Positions 19,191 to 28,907 of a DNA stretch of 64,000 nucleotides are shown here, piece after piece. The notes beneath the pieces were generated by a model, which saw only the letters and a program-made list of their open reading frames with translations, did not search any database and was not told the DNA's origin. Position 1 is the stretch's first letter. The number at the start of each line of letters is the position of its first letter. Source of the DNA: an uncultured Pseudomonadales bacterium (GTDB taxonomy: Bacteria > Pseudomonadota > Gammaproteobacteria > Pseudomonadales > Pseudohongiellaceae); the NCBI GenBank assembly GCA_949372635.1, contig CASIAB010000005.1, positions 1-64,000 of the forward strand. Reading direction: 5' to 3'. The position numbers were made by a program, and so were the translations under genes.

Positions 19191-19243
19191 ATCTCAAGCC
19201 TATTAAAATTCGAAATATTTTCGATAACGATTGCTTCTCAAAA

Positions 19244-19276
19244 ATTAAGCCAGAGCTTAATACTTTAATTTTCTTC
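19244..19276 (+). terminator. Weak hairpin downstream of yciH
   Basis: ATTAAGC (19244-19250) and GCTTAAT (19255-19261) form a perfect 7-bp stem with a CAGA loop. It is followed by the T-rich stretch ACTTTAATTTTCTT and lies 54 nt after the yciH stop. The stem is AU-rich, so termination would be weak. Confidence 0.35.
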
Positions 19277-19430
19277 AAGAAAATTTGATCATTCTTTGAA
19301 TCAAAGAGATCAGAATAATTCGATTTTGAAACGATACGCTCGATAAAAATCCCTATTCCTTGGGCTCCCGAGCAGATATCTTTACTCGTGCAGATAACTA
19401 ATAAACCGACGTATAGAATATGAGAATACA

Positions 19431-19927
19431 ATGACTACTATCTTGGAGAGGGGGAATTATTTGGATAGTAAGCATGCTGCAGATATTGGGTATCTAATGA
19501 ATCGTTGTCCCTGCGATCCCATAGCTGGAGGCAGCCCTTTGACCACAGAAATCACTTCTCGATTAGCAACTGAGTTGAGTAAAATTTCGCACGCATTCAG
19601 CATCATATGCTATGTTTCCGGGAAACCTGCCGGATTAATCAATTGCTTTGAAGCAGCTCCACTTTTGAATGTAAACCAATCATTAATGTGCTCGACATTG
19701 TAGTCGTGAAAGAATTTCGCGGCCAGAGCATTAGCCATCTTTTGCTACATGAAGTTGAAAAAATGGCTTTGGAGAAAAAGTGCTGTAAGATTACGCTAGA
19801 GGTTTTCGAGAGAAATATCCCAACGAAGAGCCCGTATATCAAGTTTGGATTAAAGGACTATGAACTCGACCCTATCTTTGGGAAAGTAATTTTTTGGGAA
19901 AAAAAGTTGCAATACATGACCTGCTAG
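19431..19927 (+). pseudogene. GNAT-family N-acetyltransferase, disrupted by a one-base frameshift
   Basis: GNAT enzymes transfer acetyl from acetyl-CoA to an amine. Frame 1 (19431-19703) gives the N-terminal half ending SGKPAGLINCFE. Frame 2 is open from 19652 and gives SSTFECKPIINVLDIVVVKE, then the acetyl-CoA loop EFRGQSISHLL and the C-terminal YIKFGLKDYELDPIFGK, all typical of the fold. The halves join near 19649-19657. The total of 497 nt is one base short of whole codons, so a single deletion explains it. The product as sequenced would stop before the acetyl-CoA loop. About 165 aa when restored, normal for the family. A sequencing error cannot be excluded. Confidence 0.8.
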
Positions 19928-20015
19928 AAATTACGCTATGATTTCATAACGCTAACAACCGGCACTAAGAACATCTGCAAAGAATTAAAAGTCAGAAAAA
20001 AATCAGGAGTAGATC

Positions 20016-20480
20016 ATGCCAATTAAAGAACCGGAAATGAATCGCAGAGGCTTTATTGCTGCTGGAGCTAGCGCAGTAGCGTTTGCTGCTATAGCTCGTT
20101 CGGCTAGTGCGGCCGAGCTAACAACTGACGAGCAGGCTAACGTTCAGCTCGTCAATGAGTTTTGCGCAGCCTGGCCCAGCCATGATCTTGACAACATTAT
20201 GAGCTTTTTTGCTGACGACGGCGCATACCGTATGACGGAAACGACCGAATTAGCTGATGGCCGTGACGCCGTATCAGCCCGTATTCAGACCATCATTAAC
20301 AACGTCGATCAATTCGAGGTGCTAGATACCTTTGCGCGAGGACCGATGGTAATTAATGAGCGAATAGATTATTTCTCGGATTTTACAATCAAGACCTGGC
20401 ACGGCGTTGGAGTGTTCTTTATTAGGGATGGAAAAATCGTAGATTGGTATGACTACACAATAAAGATGGAACCGGCATGA
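20016..20480 (+). CDS. Tat-exported SnoaL-like / limonene-epoxide-hydrolase-fold protein
   Basis: 154 aa. It begins with a twin-arginine signal (NRRGFIAAGASAVAFAAIA, probable cleavage after ASA), so it should be exported folded by Tat. The mature part is a cone-shaped NTF2/SnoaL-like domain (FCAAWPSHDLDNIMSFFADD; DGRDAVSARIQTII; VFFIRDGKIVDWYDY) resembling limonene-1,2-epoxide hydrolase-type proteins. AGGAG at 20005-20009 supports the ATG at 20016. It overlaps a 46-codon frame by the ATGA arrangement. Substrate unknown; it may be a catalyst or a ligand binder. It sits in an accessory patch between yciH and purF. Confidence 0.88.
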   Translation: MPIKEPEMNRRGFIAAGASAVAFAAIARSASAAELTTDEQANVQLVNEFCAAWPSHDLDNIMSFFADDGAYRMTETTELADGRDAVSARIQTIINNVDQFEVLDTFARGPMVINERIDYFSDFTIKTWHGVGVFFIRDGKIVDWYDYTIKMEPA

Positions 20481-20620
20481 TGGACAAAGAAAACCAAAAA
20501 GGAAATCCAGCAGAATTTACCCTACCCGCCTCAGTTCAGCTAGCAAGGACTCGTTGGTCTTTACCTCCGCCGACTGATGACGAAATGCGACTACTTCTTC
20601 AAGGCAGGGCCACTAATTAA
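20480..20620 (+). CDS. Possible 46-aa protein coupled to the SnoaL-like gene
   Basis: ATG at 20480 (or in-frame ATG 20477) overlaps the stop of the upstream gene, an arrangement typical of translational coupling. The frame encodes MDKENQKGNPAEFTLPASVQ, then TRWSLPPPTDDEMRLLLQGR, and ends at TAA 20618. I do not recognise it. It may be a small partner of the Tat-exported protein or the stub of a longer decayed gene. Confidence 0.4.
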   Translation: MDKENQKGNPAEFTLPASVQLARTRWSLPPPTDDEMRLLLQGRATN

Positions 20621-20823
20621 TTGCTTCGACTTTGTCTCGCTCTGAGTTCATTTCCAGCAATTCGCGCCCACCACGCTGATCCGGATAGGCTGAGCGCATG
20701 TGGAACCCGGTCTAGCTGAGACTCAGGAAGCTTAGAAGTGCCGACGAGTATCACTGCGTTTTTTGTTGGGATAACGAAGAAAGGCTCCCGAAGCATTCGC
20801 GTTTCGCCTTCCATCCCCTGCAA
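20617..20823 (-). CDS. Unidentified minus-strand frame, possible gene remnant
   Basis: The frame is open from 20922 down to a stop at 20617 (101 codons) without an early ATG; TTG 20823 is one possible start. Parts look protein-like (CSVDEVKRVTRKAQSALLQG; LREPFFVIPTKNAVILVGTS). No family recognised. It may be the 3' remnant of a lost gene or chance openness. The 180 bp from here to purF hold nothing else I can support. Confidence 0.25.
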   Translation of the reverse strand: MQGMEGETRMLREPFFVIPTKNAVILVGTSKLPESQLDRVPHALSLSGSAWWARIAGNELRARQSRSN

Positions 20824-21104
20824 CAGGGCGCTCTGCGCCTTTCGAGTGACTCGTTTTACCTCATCGACAGAACAATCTGGCTGAATATGGGGGTGGGATG
20901 AAAAGAAAACTCGCTGGTGTTTTAATTAAAAATTGAAATACCGAGAATATCTGCTGGGACAACATCGTATCTACCAACTCGATCTGGTTCATGGTGTTTT
21001 TTTCGGCATTTACAGATGACACTAGCGCCTTACTTCTAACAATTTTTCAGCATTCGTCCCACTCTATCCCTAGCTTCTCAGTGCCGATCTAACTGAAAAC
21101 CGAA

Positions 21105-22610
21105 TTAGTCTCTAGATTGTGCGTTGGCCTTCTTACTCACCTTTTTTGCCTTCGCCGCATCGTTACGTAGATTTTCAATACGCTTGAGATATATCTCATC
21201 AACATCGCCGGTAACGTATTCGCCATTGAACACCGAGCACTCGTATTGTTTGATTCTAGGATTACCTTCAAAGGCTGTGGAGATCAGATCTTCCAGATCT
21301 TGATAGATTAGCCAATCAGCCCCTATTGCCTCTTCGATTTCTTTTTCGGTCTTGCCCGAGGCTATAAGCTCATCCGCCGCCGGCATGTCGATGCCATAGA
21401 CATTGGGATAGCGAATAGCTGGAGCTGCAGAGGCGAAATAGACCTTAGCGGCACCCGCATCTCGCGCCATCTGAATGATTTGCTTACAGGTTGTACCGCG
21501 AACGATCGAGTCATCGACCAGCAATACGTTCTTGCCCTTGAACTCGAGATCGATGGCATTCAATTTCTGGCGCACACTCTTCTTGCGCTGACTTTGCCCT
21601 GGCATGATAAACGTACGACCGATATAGCGATTCTTCACGAAACCTTCACGGAATTTCAATCCAAGACGATTCGCTAATTCCAGAGCCGCTGTCCTAGCCG
21701 TGTCGGGCACTGGAATTATCACGTCGATATCGTGCGCAGGTCTGATTCGCTCGATTTTGTCCGCGAGACGATCGCCCATGCGCATGCGCGCCTTATAGAC
21801 CGATATGCCATCCATTAAAGAATCCGGACGTGCAAAGTAGACATGTTCAAATATGCACGGTGTATGCACACCAGGCTCAGTGCACAGCTGAGTATGTAAT
21901 CCGCCGTCAGTATCTATGTAGACCGCTTCACCAGGAGCAACATCGCGCTCTATTGTAAATCCCTTTGAATCAAGCGCCACGCTTTCAGAGGCGATCATGT
22001 ATTCCTTTTTACCCATCTCTGATTCCCGGCTACCGAAAACTAGCGGGCGTATGCCATTTCTGTCTCTAAAACCGACTAGGCCATAGCCAGACAACATGAC
22101 GATCGCAACAAACCCCCCGCGACAGCGATTATGTACACCGGCAACCGCTGCGAATACATCTTCTGGCAGCGGCTTCATCTTATTGCGACGCTGCAATTCA
22201 TGGGCGAATACATTCAGCAATACTTCCGAATCAGAATCAGTATTAATATGACGAAGGTCTTCCTTAAAAAGGTCGCGACTGAGTTCTTTGCTATTTGTTA
22301 GATTACCGTTGTGAGCGAGGCAGAGGCCATAGGGTGAGTTCACATAGAACGGTTGTGCAAGTGCGGGGCTGGAGCCGCCAGCGGTAGGATAGCGCACATG
22401 ACCAACGCCCATATTGCCAGTCAGCCTGCGCATATGTCGGGTGCGGAACACGTCCTTTACAAGGCCGTTATTTTTGCGAAGGTTTAACTTGCCATTATCA
22501 CTAGTCATGATACCCGCCGCATCCTGACCTCGATGTTGCAGCACGGTTAGTGTGTCATATAGACAGACACCCGCATCTTTACTAACAACCACACCTACTA
22601 ATCCACACAT
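21105..22610 (-). CDS. purF: Amidophosphoribosyltransferase
   Basis: First committed step of purine synthesis: PRPP plus glutamine to phosphoribosylamine. The start is set at ATG 22610 because PurF needs Cys immediately after the removed Met ([14 protein letters not shown]); the frame is open 7 codons further. It has 501 aa. The N-terminal Ntn glutaminase shows QHRGQDAAG and [10 protein letters not shown]. The C-terminal PRT domain has the PRPP loop [13 protein letters not shown] and [19 protein letters not shown]. It is the last gene of the accD-folC-dedD-cvpA-purF run, 24 nt after cvpA. Confidence 0.97.
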   Translation of the reverse strand: MCGLVGVVVSKDAGVCLYDTLTVLQHRGQDAAGIMTSDNGKLNLRKNNGLVKDVFRTRHMRRLTGNMGVGHVRYPTAGGSSPALAQPFYVNSPYGLCLAHNGNLTNSKELSRDLFKEDLRHINTDSDSEVLLNVFAHELQRRNKMKPLPEDVFAAVAGVHNRCRGGFVAIVMLSGYGLVGFRDRNGIRPLVFGSRESEMGKKEYMIASESVALDSKGFTIERDVAPGEAVYIDTDGGLHTQLCTEPGVHTPCIFEHVYFARPDSLMDGISVYKARMRMGDRLADKIERIRPAHDIDVIIPVPDTARTAALELANRLGLKFREGFVKNRYIGRTFIMPGQSQRKKSVRQKLNAIDLEFKGKNVLLVDDSIVRGTTCKQIIQMARDAGAAKVYFASAAPAIRYPNVYGIDMPAADELIASGKTEKEIEEAIGADWLIYQDLEDLISTAFEGNPRIKQYECSVFNGEYVTGDVDEIYLKRIENLRNDAAKAKKVSKKANAQSRD

Positions 22611-22634
22611 AGTGCGCCCCGCGAACAACAATGA

Positions 22635-23126
22635 TTAAGGCGTCGGACTGACGCTATTCATATCCCCGATGAAAACCTGCGACTTCTCAATTAAGTCCAT
22701 CCCATAAGGGACCAACTGTGATTGATGCCACAACTCGGTTTCTGAAACAAACATGTTAGCAATAAACATAATCACCAACACGATTATAACACCTCTAGCC
22801 ATACCAAAGCCGGCACCTAGTAAACGATCGGCCAACTTCAATCCTGCGACGCTAAGCAACTTCGACATAAGGGAATTCAGAAACGTTCCGAGCATCATCA
22901 CAACAAAAAAAAGTATCGCAAACGCACTCACGTAACGAATGCCTTCGTTCTCTACCATACCCGTCATCAAACCAGCGAGGGGCTCACTGTATACTCTGGA
23001 CACCAGCAAAGCAGCAATCCAGGTCAGCAATGAAAGTACTTCCTTAATCAGTCCTCGCCACAGACCAAATGCCAATGAGAACACGATGACTATCAGAATG
23101 ACTATATCGACTTGATTGAATGTCAT
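22635..23126 (-). CDS. cvpA: CvpA family inner-membrane protein
   Basis: 163 aa with four predicted membrane helices. It begins VDIVILIVIVFSLAFGLWRG, then IKEVLSLLTWIAALLVSR, and contains the conserved RLLGAGFGMARGVIIVL. CvpA is needed for colicin V production and for purine/bile and envelope tolerance in enterics; its molecular role is not settled. As in most gammaproteobacteria it sits directly before purF (24 nt), with dedD 18 nt upstream. Confidence 0.93.
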   Translation of the reverse strand: MTFNQVDIVILIVIVFSLAFGLWRGLIKEVLSLLTWIAALLVSRVYSEPLAGLMTGMVENEGIRYVSAFAILFFVVMMLGTFLNSLMSKLLSVAGLKLADRLLGAGFGMARGVIIVLVIMFIANMFVSETELWHQSQLVPYGMDLIEKSQVFIGDMNSVSPTP

Positions 23127-23144
23127 TTGCTAACCAGTAACCCG

Positions 23145-23759
23145 TTATAGGCTCTCGAGTTCGTAACGAACTACCAGACCTACCAAACTAAATTCCTCTT
23201 GCAGCTTTTGTTGATATTCGTTTACCTGCCCCCGATCCAACCAAGGACCGACAAATACTCCAGTAAGCGACTCCTGAGAGCTTCGCATTACGCGGCTATA
23301 GGCTTTGTAGCCAGCGTCCTGCAACCTGATCACTAGATTGCTGGCGTTCTCGCTATCTGAAAAAGATCCGAGGCGAACGACCCAACCCTGTGGCAGGCCT
23401 GCATCGCTAAGCTGCAGTACTTCGCGACTAAAAGCGGGGGCAGATTCAGTGATTTCAACATCGCTAATCGGTTCCGCAGTCGCTATGGCAACGCTAGGTT
23501 CCTCGACAAGCTCCGCTACTTCTTCTATGAGGGATACCGTCGTCGCAACTTCTGGCTCTATTGTCTCGACATTGCCAACCATAACCGGACGCGATTGAGT
23601 AGGCTCGGGAAGGATAGAAATAATGGGAGTTTCTGGGATACGGCTGCTAACTTGAGCTTGATAGCTTCCTTCACCATCAAAAATGATGGGCAGAAATATT
23701 AAGGCTAGAGCTAGTAGCACGACAGTACCGACAATTCGTTGTTTGGCGCCCTGGTTCAA
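23145..23759 (-). CDS. dedD: DedD-like SPOR-domain protein
   Basis: 204 aa. The N-terminal membrane anchor is RIVGTVVLLALALIFLPIIF followed by DGEG, typical of DedD. A variable periplasmic linker (about residues 35-115) is rich in Glu, Val and Thr. The C-terminal SPOR domain (VVRLGSFSDSENASNLVIRL; TGVFVGPWLDRGQ) binds denuded septal peptidoglycan, so it should localise at the division site. It lies between folC and cvpA in the conserved order. Confidence 0.92.
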   Translation of the reverse strand: MNQGAKQRIVGTVVLLALALIFLPIIFDGEGSYQAQVSSRIPETPIISILPEPTQSRPVMVGNVETIEPEVATTVSLIEEVAELVEEPSVAIATAEPISDVEITESAPAFSREVLQLSDAGLPQGWVVRLGSFSDSENASNLVIRLQDAGYKAYSRVMRSSQESLTGVFVGPWLDRGQVNEYQQKLQEEFSLVGLVVRYELESL

Positions 23760-23812
23760 GCCGTGTACCTCAATATTAATAAGATCGCTTGTTTCCTGCT
23801 AAAACTAGCTCT

Positions 23813-25120
23813 TCAAGCCGGTTCAGTGAGCCCATAAACTGCGGCGACGGTAGAGAATGAACCCGTCACGAGAACGGTGTCCTCAGCCTCGGTTTGGCCG
23901 CAGGCGGCCCTGTAGGCCGATTTGACGCTATCGAATTGGTAAATATGCCCCTGACCGGAAGCGATTCCCATGTTTTTCATGGCTTGTGCCACTTCATCTG
24001 CGGCCATCGCGCGTCCCTCATCGACCTGCGCAATATACCAGATGTCTACGCAGTATTCTAAGGCTGTGATCATTCCGATCACATCTTTATCTGACATCAC
24101 CGCGAACACTGCAGCAATCCGACCAGCCCCCTGACCCTGTGATGTGTAGCTGCGCAAACTAATGGAGAGCTGCTGCATTGCATCAGGGTTGTGCGCCACA
24201 TCGAGGATTATCGCGCGGCCATTTCTCAAATCTCTACGCTTATCGAAGCGACCGGCTAGTCCGAGCCCGCTCAACGCAGCGGCGACAGGCTCCACTCCAA
24301 GGCTTAAGGGCAATAGCTTCAGCGCCTGTATGCTGGCTGTCACATTGCCCAACATGAGGCCGGAAATAGGTAAATTAGGCCAATTTACGGCCACGGCCTC
24401 TCTATCATGCCCCCTCCATCTCCAAGTGCCATTTGAAGCGTCCTGGTCGGCATGAAAATCATGACCACTAACCAGCAAAGGTGAATCAAGCTCCTTTGCT
24501 TTCCTAATAATCGCGTAAGGCGGGTGTTCGCCACCAAATACGGTAGGGCTATTACGCCTCATAATACCAGCCTTCTCCGCGGCTATAGCTTCGATGTCAT
24601 TACCTAGCCAATCCGTATGATCGATACCTATGCTGCTAATCACAGCGACATCAGCGTCGACGATGTTCACAGCGTCGAGACGCCCACCTAGGCCGACCTC
24701 TAACAAGGCTACGTCGACATTGTTTTTACGCATAAGGTAAAGCCCTGCCAGCGTGGCGAATTCGAAATAACTCAAGGTTTCGTTGTTTCTCGCCTCATCG
24801 ATCGTCTCGAATGCAGCAATCAGCGGCTCATCGGAGACGTTGCTAGCATCAATGCGAATACGCTCGTTGAAGGCCTGAATATGTGGCGAGGTATAGCAAC
24901 CAGTCTTGAACCCAGCCTGCTGCAGGATGGCCTCCATCGTCGCCACGCAGGAGCCTTTACCATTAGTGCCAGCAACAGTGACGACTAGCGGTGCGGGCTT
25001 GCCTAAGCCTAAATTAGCTGCAACTCTTTGAGTGCGCCCAAGGCCGAGTTCGATCTCGCGTGGATGCACACGAGAAATATATTGCAACCAGCTCTCGAGA
25101 GAACTACCTTTGGCGGGCAT
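23813..25120 (-). CDS. folC: Bifunctional dihydrofolate/folylpolyglutamate synthase
   Basis: Adds glutamate to dihydropteroate and polyglutamylates folates. It has 435 aa, a Mur-ligase-type fold. The ATP loop GTNGKGS is at residues 51-57. The Omega-loop/Mg region is GYCYTSPHIQAFNERIRID in essence (the frame reads TGCYTSPHIQAFNERIRI). ISSIGIDHTDWLGN and the C-terminal LDVAHNPDA are also family motifs. It starts 18 nt after accD. Confidence 0.96.
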   Translation of the reverse strand: MPAKGSSLESWLQYISRVHPREIELGLGRTQRVAANLGLGKPAPLVVTVAGTNGKGSCVATMEAILQQAGFKTGCYTSPHIQAFNERIRIDASNVSDEPLIAAFETIDEARNNETLSYFEFATLAGLYLMRKNNVDVALLEVGLGGRLDAVNIVDADVAVISSIGIDHTDWLGNDIEAIAAEKAGIMRRNSPTVFGGEHPPYAIIRKAKELDSPLLVSGHDFHADQDASNGTWRWRGHDREAVAVNWPNLPISGLMLGNVTASIQALKLLPLSLGVEPVAAALSGLGLAGRFDKRRDLRNGRAIILDVAHNPDAMQQLSISLRSYTSQGQGAGRIAAVFAVMSDKDVIGMITALEYCVDIWYIAQVDEGRAMAADEVAQAMKNMGIASGQGHIYQFDSVKSAYRAACGQTEAEDTVLVTGSFSTVAAVYGLTEPA

Positions 25121-25138
25121 TGCTTTTGCTCTATGTGA

Positions 25139-26008
25139 TTAAGAGGCGGAGAGTCTGAAATGGAGGAGTTTGTCGAGTATCGACGCAATCTTGCCACGCA
25201 GATCCTTGCGATGCACGATCATATCGATAGCTCCATTTTCAAGCAAGAATTCGCTGCGCTGAAAACCTTCGGGTAGCTGTACTCGCACCGTCTGCCTGAT
25301 GACATCTGGACCGGTAAAGCCAACCAGCGCATTTGGTTCGGCAATATTCACATCACCGAGCATCGCTAGGCTTGCCGATACACCGCCATAGACTGGATCA
25401 ACAAGAACCGAGATATAAGGCAGGGAATTCCTCTTCAATTTTTCTAAGGCGGCTGACGTCTTCGGCATCTGCATGAGCGAGATAAGCGCTTCCTGCATGC
25501 GAGCTCCACCACTGGTGGAGAAACACACGAGTGGCGACTTCTCTTCTATACAAGTGTTGACCGCCTGTGTGAATTTTTCACCTACCACGGCACCCATCGA
25601 GCCACCGATAAAACTGAATTCGAAGGCAGCAGCTATAACAGGGATATTATTTACCTTGCCTTTGACGACAATAAGAGCATCTTTCTCGCCAGTGCTCTTT
25701 TGTGCCACACTAATCCTATCTTTGTACTTCTTGCGATCCTTAAATTTCAGCAGATCAACTGGTTCCATACCGACGTTCAGCTCGATCTGATCGCCAGCAT
25801 CTAGAAACAGCTCGATACGACGCCTAGCAGTGATGCGAAGATGGTGTTCACACTTGGGACAAACATCGAAGTTTTCGCTGAGCGATTTTTTGTAGAGCAT
25901 CGCATCGCAGCGTGGACATTGTTTCCATGTACCCTCTGGCACAGCCGATTTTTTTGAAATCTTAGGAACGTTTGCTATCGAGGGTAAAATTTTATCTATC
26001 CAACTCAT
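25139..26008 (-). CDS. accD: Acetyl-CoA carboxylase carboxyltransferase, beta subunit
   Basis: Forms the alpha2beta2 carboxyltransferase that makes malonyl-CoA. It has 289 aa. An N-terminal four-Cys zinc ribbon (Cys31, Cys34, Cys50, Cys53: CPRCDAML and CPKCEHHL) is followed by the crotonase-like domain with [28 protein letters not shown] and the [15 protein letters not shown] loop. Here it follows trpA (33 nt) and precedes folC (18 nt), an order common in proteobacteria. Translation may be autoregulated as in E. coli, but I see no sequence evidence. Confidence 0.97.
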   Translation of the reverse strand: MSWIDKILPSIANVPKISKKSAVPEGTWKQCPRCDAMLYKKSLSENFDVCPKCEHHLRITARRRIELFLDAGDQIELNVGMEPVDLLKFKDRKKYKDRISVAQKSTGEKDALIVVKGKVNNIPVIAAAFEFSFIGGSMGAVVGEKFTQAVNTCIEEKSPLVCFSTSGGARMQEALISLMQMPKTSAALEKLKRNSLPYISVLVDPVYGGVSASLAMLGDVNIAEPNALVGFTGPDVIRQTVRVQLPEGFQRSEFLLENGAIDMIVHRKDLRGKIASILDKLLHFRLSAS

Positions 26009-26041
26009 TCTTCAATCCGCTTAGGCAGTTTGGTCAAGATA

Positions 26042-26860
26042 TTACACTAGTTTATCTAAGGCTTCCCTAGCTTCAGTGATCACTTTTACCGTGTCACTCA
26101 GCTGCTGCTCATCATGTTTCTCTTGATCGGCCAGCAGAGCAATTTTTTCAACAAAAGCGCTGCCTATAATTACACCGTCTGCCAATTTACCCATGGCTGC
26201 GGCACTCTGCGCATCCTTAATGCCGAAACCTATAACGATCGGTAGAGCTGTCATCCCGCGTAGCTTATTGATGTTCGCCGTTACCGAATCGAAGTCAATC
26301 AATGCGGCTCCCGTAACGCCTTTCAATGACACATAGTAAAGATAGCCGCTACAGTGTTCAGTGATACTCGCAACCCGCTCTTCTCGCGTCGTTGGCGCCA
26401 CTAGGAAAATCGTGTCTACCTGATTGGAGCGCATCACTGAATTTAGTTCAGCGGCCTCCATAGGCGGCAAGTCGACGGTCAATACACCATCAACTCCAGA
26501 AGAACTAGCAGCTTCCGCAAAAATTTTATAGCCCATGGCCTCGATCGGGTTCAGATAACCCATTAGCACGATGCCCGTATCTGCATCCGTCTCTCTAAAC
26601 TGCGCCACCAACTCTAACACCTGATTTAGGGTGGTGCCCTTCGCTAGAGCGCGTTCAACGCTGCGCTGAATAACCGGCCCGTCCGATGAGGGATCGCTAA
26701 ACGGTATACCAAGCTCAATGATGTCGGCGCCCTGCTCGACCAGCTTGTGCATTAACGAAGCTGTTGTTTGCAGATTCGGGTCGCCCGCAACCAGGTAGGG
26801 AATTAGCAGCTTCCTATTTGCTTTTGCTGCTTTGAGGGCTATTTTATTTATCCTACTCAT
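26042..26860 (-). CDS. trpA: Tryptophan synthase alpha subunit
   Basis: Cleaves indole-3-glycerol phosphate to indole and G3P; indole is channelled to TrpB. It has 272 aa. Catalytic Glu49 and Asp60 lie in IIELGIPFSDPSSDGPVIQ, at the same numbers as in E. coli. The phosphate-binding end has VIGFGIKDAQSA and GVIIGSAFVE. It is 82 nt downstream of trpB. Confidence 0.97.
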   Translation of the reverse strand: MSRINKIALKAAKANRKLLIPYLVAGDPNLQTTASLMHKLVEQGADIIELGIPFSDPSSDGPVIQRSVERALAKGTTLNQVLELVAQFRETDADTGIVLMGYLNPIEAMGYKIFAEAASSSGVDGVLTVDLPPMEAAELNSVMRSNQVDTIFLVAPTTREERVASITEHCSGYLYYVSLKGVTGAALIDFDSVTANINKLRGMTALPIVIGFGIKDAQSAAAMGKLADGVIIGSAFVEKIALLADQEKHDEQQLSDTVKVITEAREALDKLV

Positions 26861-26942
26861 GCCTTTCCTGAAAAATTTTATCTAAAGATGGTGTTAGTTG
26901 TATTTCTCTTCCCCTGTCGCGCGAAGGAACCTTGCTAGAACT

Positions 26943-28181
26943 TTAAAGCTCAATACCTTCGATCTTCGCAACGGTTTCGATATCCTTATCACCACGTCCA
27001 GACAGATTGATAACAATGTTTTTGTCACGCGGCAGAGTCGCCGCAAGCTTCATCGCATAGGCAACCGCATGGCTGGATTCCAGAGCTGGAATAATACCTT
27101 CCAGTCGTGTGAGCTGATGAAACGCCTTCATCGCCTCTTCATCAGTTGCATCCACATAGTTAACTCTTTTCTTATCCTTCAGCCAGGAATGTTCGGGGCC
27201 AACGCCCGGATAATCCAAACCGGCAGAGACCGAATGCGTTTCTAGGACCTGCCCTGCCTCATCCGACATTAGATAGGTTCTATTGCCGTGCAATACGCCT
27301 GGCGCACAACCCGCACTCAAAGGAGCGGCATGTTTACCGGTAGCCAAGCCGTAACCGCCAGCTTCGACACCGTACATTGCCACGGATTCATCTTTAAGAA
27401 ATGGATGAAATAAGCCTATGGCATTGGAACCCCCACCTACACATGCAACCAGAGCATCAGGAAGCCTTCCAATCTGCTCAAGTGATTGTTCGCGCGCCTC
27501 TCGCCCAATAATGCATTGGAAATCGCGCACTATTTTGGGATAGGGATGCGGGCCTGCAACGGTGCCGATTATATAATATGTGTTGTCAACATTCGCGGCC
27601 CAGTCGCGCAAGGCTTCGTTCAGGGCATCTTTTAAAGTTCTCGAACCAGACTCAACAGAAATCACATTCGCACCCAGCAGTTTCATGCGATATACATTAG
27701 GCGCCTGCCTGATAATATCTTCAGCACCCATGTAGACATGACATTCCAAACCCAGTTTAGCTGCAACGGTGGCACTGGCCACCCCATGCTGCCCTGCTCC
27801 TGTTTCCGCAATTATTCGCGTCTTGCCCATGTGCTTAGCAAGGAGTGCCTGGCCAACCGTATTATTAACCTTATGCGCGCCGGTATGATTTAAGTCTTCA
27901 CGTTTCAGATAAATCTTCGCGCCACCGGCGGAATCAGTTAGACGCTTGGCAAAATACAGAGGCGAGGGTCTACCTACATAATGTTTTAACTCAGAGTCGT
28001 ACTCCGCCCAGAAACTTTCATCCGACGATAGTTTCTCATACACTTGCGCCAACTCTTCGACAGCCGCGATCAGCGTTTCCCCAACGAACACACCACCATA
28101 GGGACCAAAATGTCCTGATGCGTCAGGCCCATCAAATACAGCTGTATCAACTACAGCAGAAAAGTCTTCAAGCTTAGACAC
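26943..28181 (-). CDS. trpB: Tryptophan synthase beta subunit
   Basis: PLP enzyme joining indole and serine. It has 412 aa. It begins [18 protein letters not shown] in essence. The PLP Lys104 is in [20 protein letters not shown], the glutamate loop is [12 protein letters not shown], and the phosphate site is [11 protein letters not shown]. Its start overlaps the trpF stop by 8 nt, so the two are translationally coupled. trpG, D, C and E are not in the window. Confidence 0.97.
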   Translation of the reverse strand: MSKLEDFSAVVDTAVFDGPDASGHFGPYGGVFVGETLIAAVEELAQVYEKLSSDESFWAEYDSELKHYVGRPSPLYFAKRLTDSAGGAKIYLKREDLNHTGAHKVNNTVGQALLAKHMGKTRIIAETGAGQHGVASATVAAKLGLECHVYMGAEDIIRQAPNVYRMKLLGANVISVESGSRTLKDALNEALRDWAANVDNTYYIIGTVAGPHPYPKIVRDFQCIIGREAREQSLEQIGRLPDALVACVGGGSNAIGLFHPFLKDESVAMYGVEAGGYGLATGKHAAPLSAGCAPGVLHGNRTYLMSDEAGQVLETHSVSAGLDYPGVGPEHSWLKDKKRVNYVDATDEEAMKAFHQLTRLEGIIPALESSHAVAYAMKLAATLPRDKNIVINLSGRGDKDIETVAKIEGIEL

Positions 28182-28806
28182 TTGCTCTTACTCCTTGAAT
28201 AAATAATTGCATCATTTTTAGATCTTTAATTCCTTTGCTCGCCTCGACACCACTACTTACATCGACGCCGAAGGGCTGCACTATATCGATTGCTTCTCTT
28301 ACATTGGCAGGTCCAAGTCCACCAGCAAGAACTAGACGCGACCGTTGTTTCTGCGTTAACTCAATTACTCTGACCCAATCGAATGTCTTACCCGTACCGC
28401 CAAGCATTATCGGGTCAAAACTATCCAACAGCATGTATTGAGCGGATTCGTATTTCGCAAATTCAGATTTCAGGTCGCTATCCATTTTCACTGCCACAAC
28501 CTTGATATACGGAGTTTCGAACTGCTCACAAAATTCAGCGGACTCATCGCCGTGAAACTGCAAAAGGTCGACCGCTCCCGTCCCTAGTACTTGTCTTACC
28601 AACTCCGGCGTAGGATTGACGAACAATGCCACTACGGAAACCCTCCGGGGCAGGCCCTTTACCAAATTTTCCACATCACACACCGATATAGCACGGGGGC
28701 TTTGAGGGTAGAAATTCAAGCCAATGGCATCCGCTCCAAGGTCGGCCGCTGCTATAGCGTCCTGAGCTCGAGTTATACCGCAAATTTTTGTCCAAGTTTT
28801 CTGCAA
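28174..28806 (-). CDS. trpF: Phosphoribosylanthranilate isomerase
   Basis: TIM-barrel isomerase of the Trp pathway, stand-alone rather than fused to TrpC as in E. coli. It has 210 aa. The general base Cys9 is in [12 protein letters not shown]. The acid Asp is in MLLDSFDP, and phosphate binding is by [13 protein letters not shown] and GVDVSSGVE. It follows truA by 101 nt and overlaps trpB. Confidence 0.96.
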   Translation of the reverse strand: MQKTWTKICGITRAQDAIAAADLGADAIGLNFYPQSPRAISVCDVENLVKGLPRRVSVVALFVNPTPELVRQVLGTGAVDLLQFHGDESAEFCEQFETPYIKVVAVKMDSDLKSEFAKYESAQYMLLDSFDPIMLGGTGKTFDWVRVIELTQKQRSRLVLAGGLGPANVREAIDIVQPFGVDVSSGVEASKGIKDLKMMQLFIQGVRASV

Positions 28807-28907
28807 GGTGAGTCTAAAGGCTGTTGAGAGAAGCTTATTCTAGCAAATCATCAGTTTGTCGACTATCAAGGGAACAATTAAATATAAATTACGCTCTAGC
28901 TGGCATT

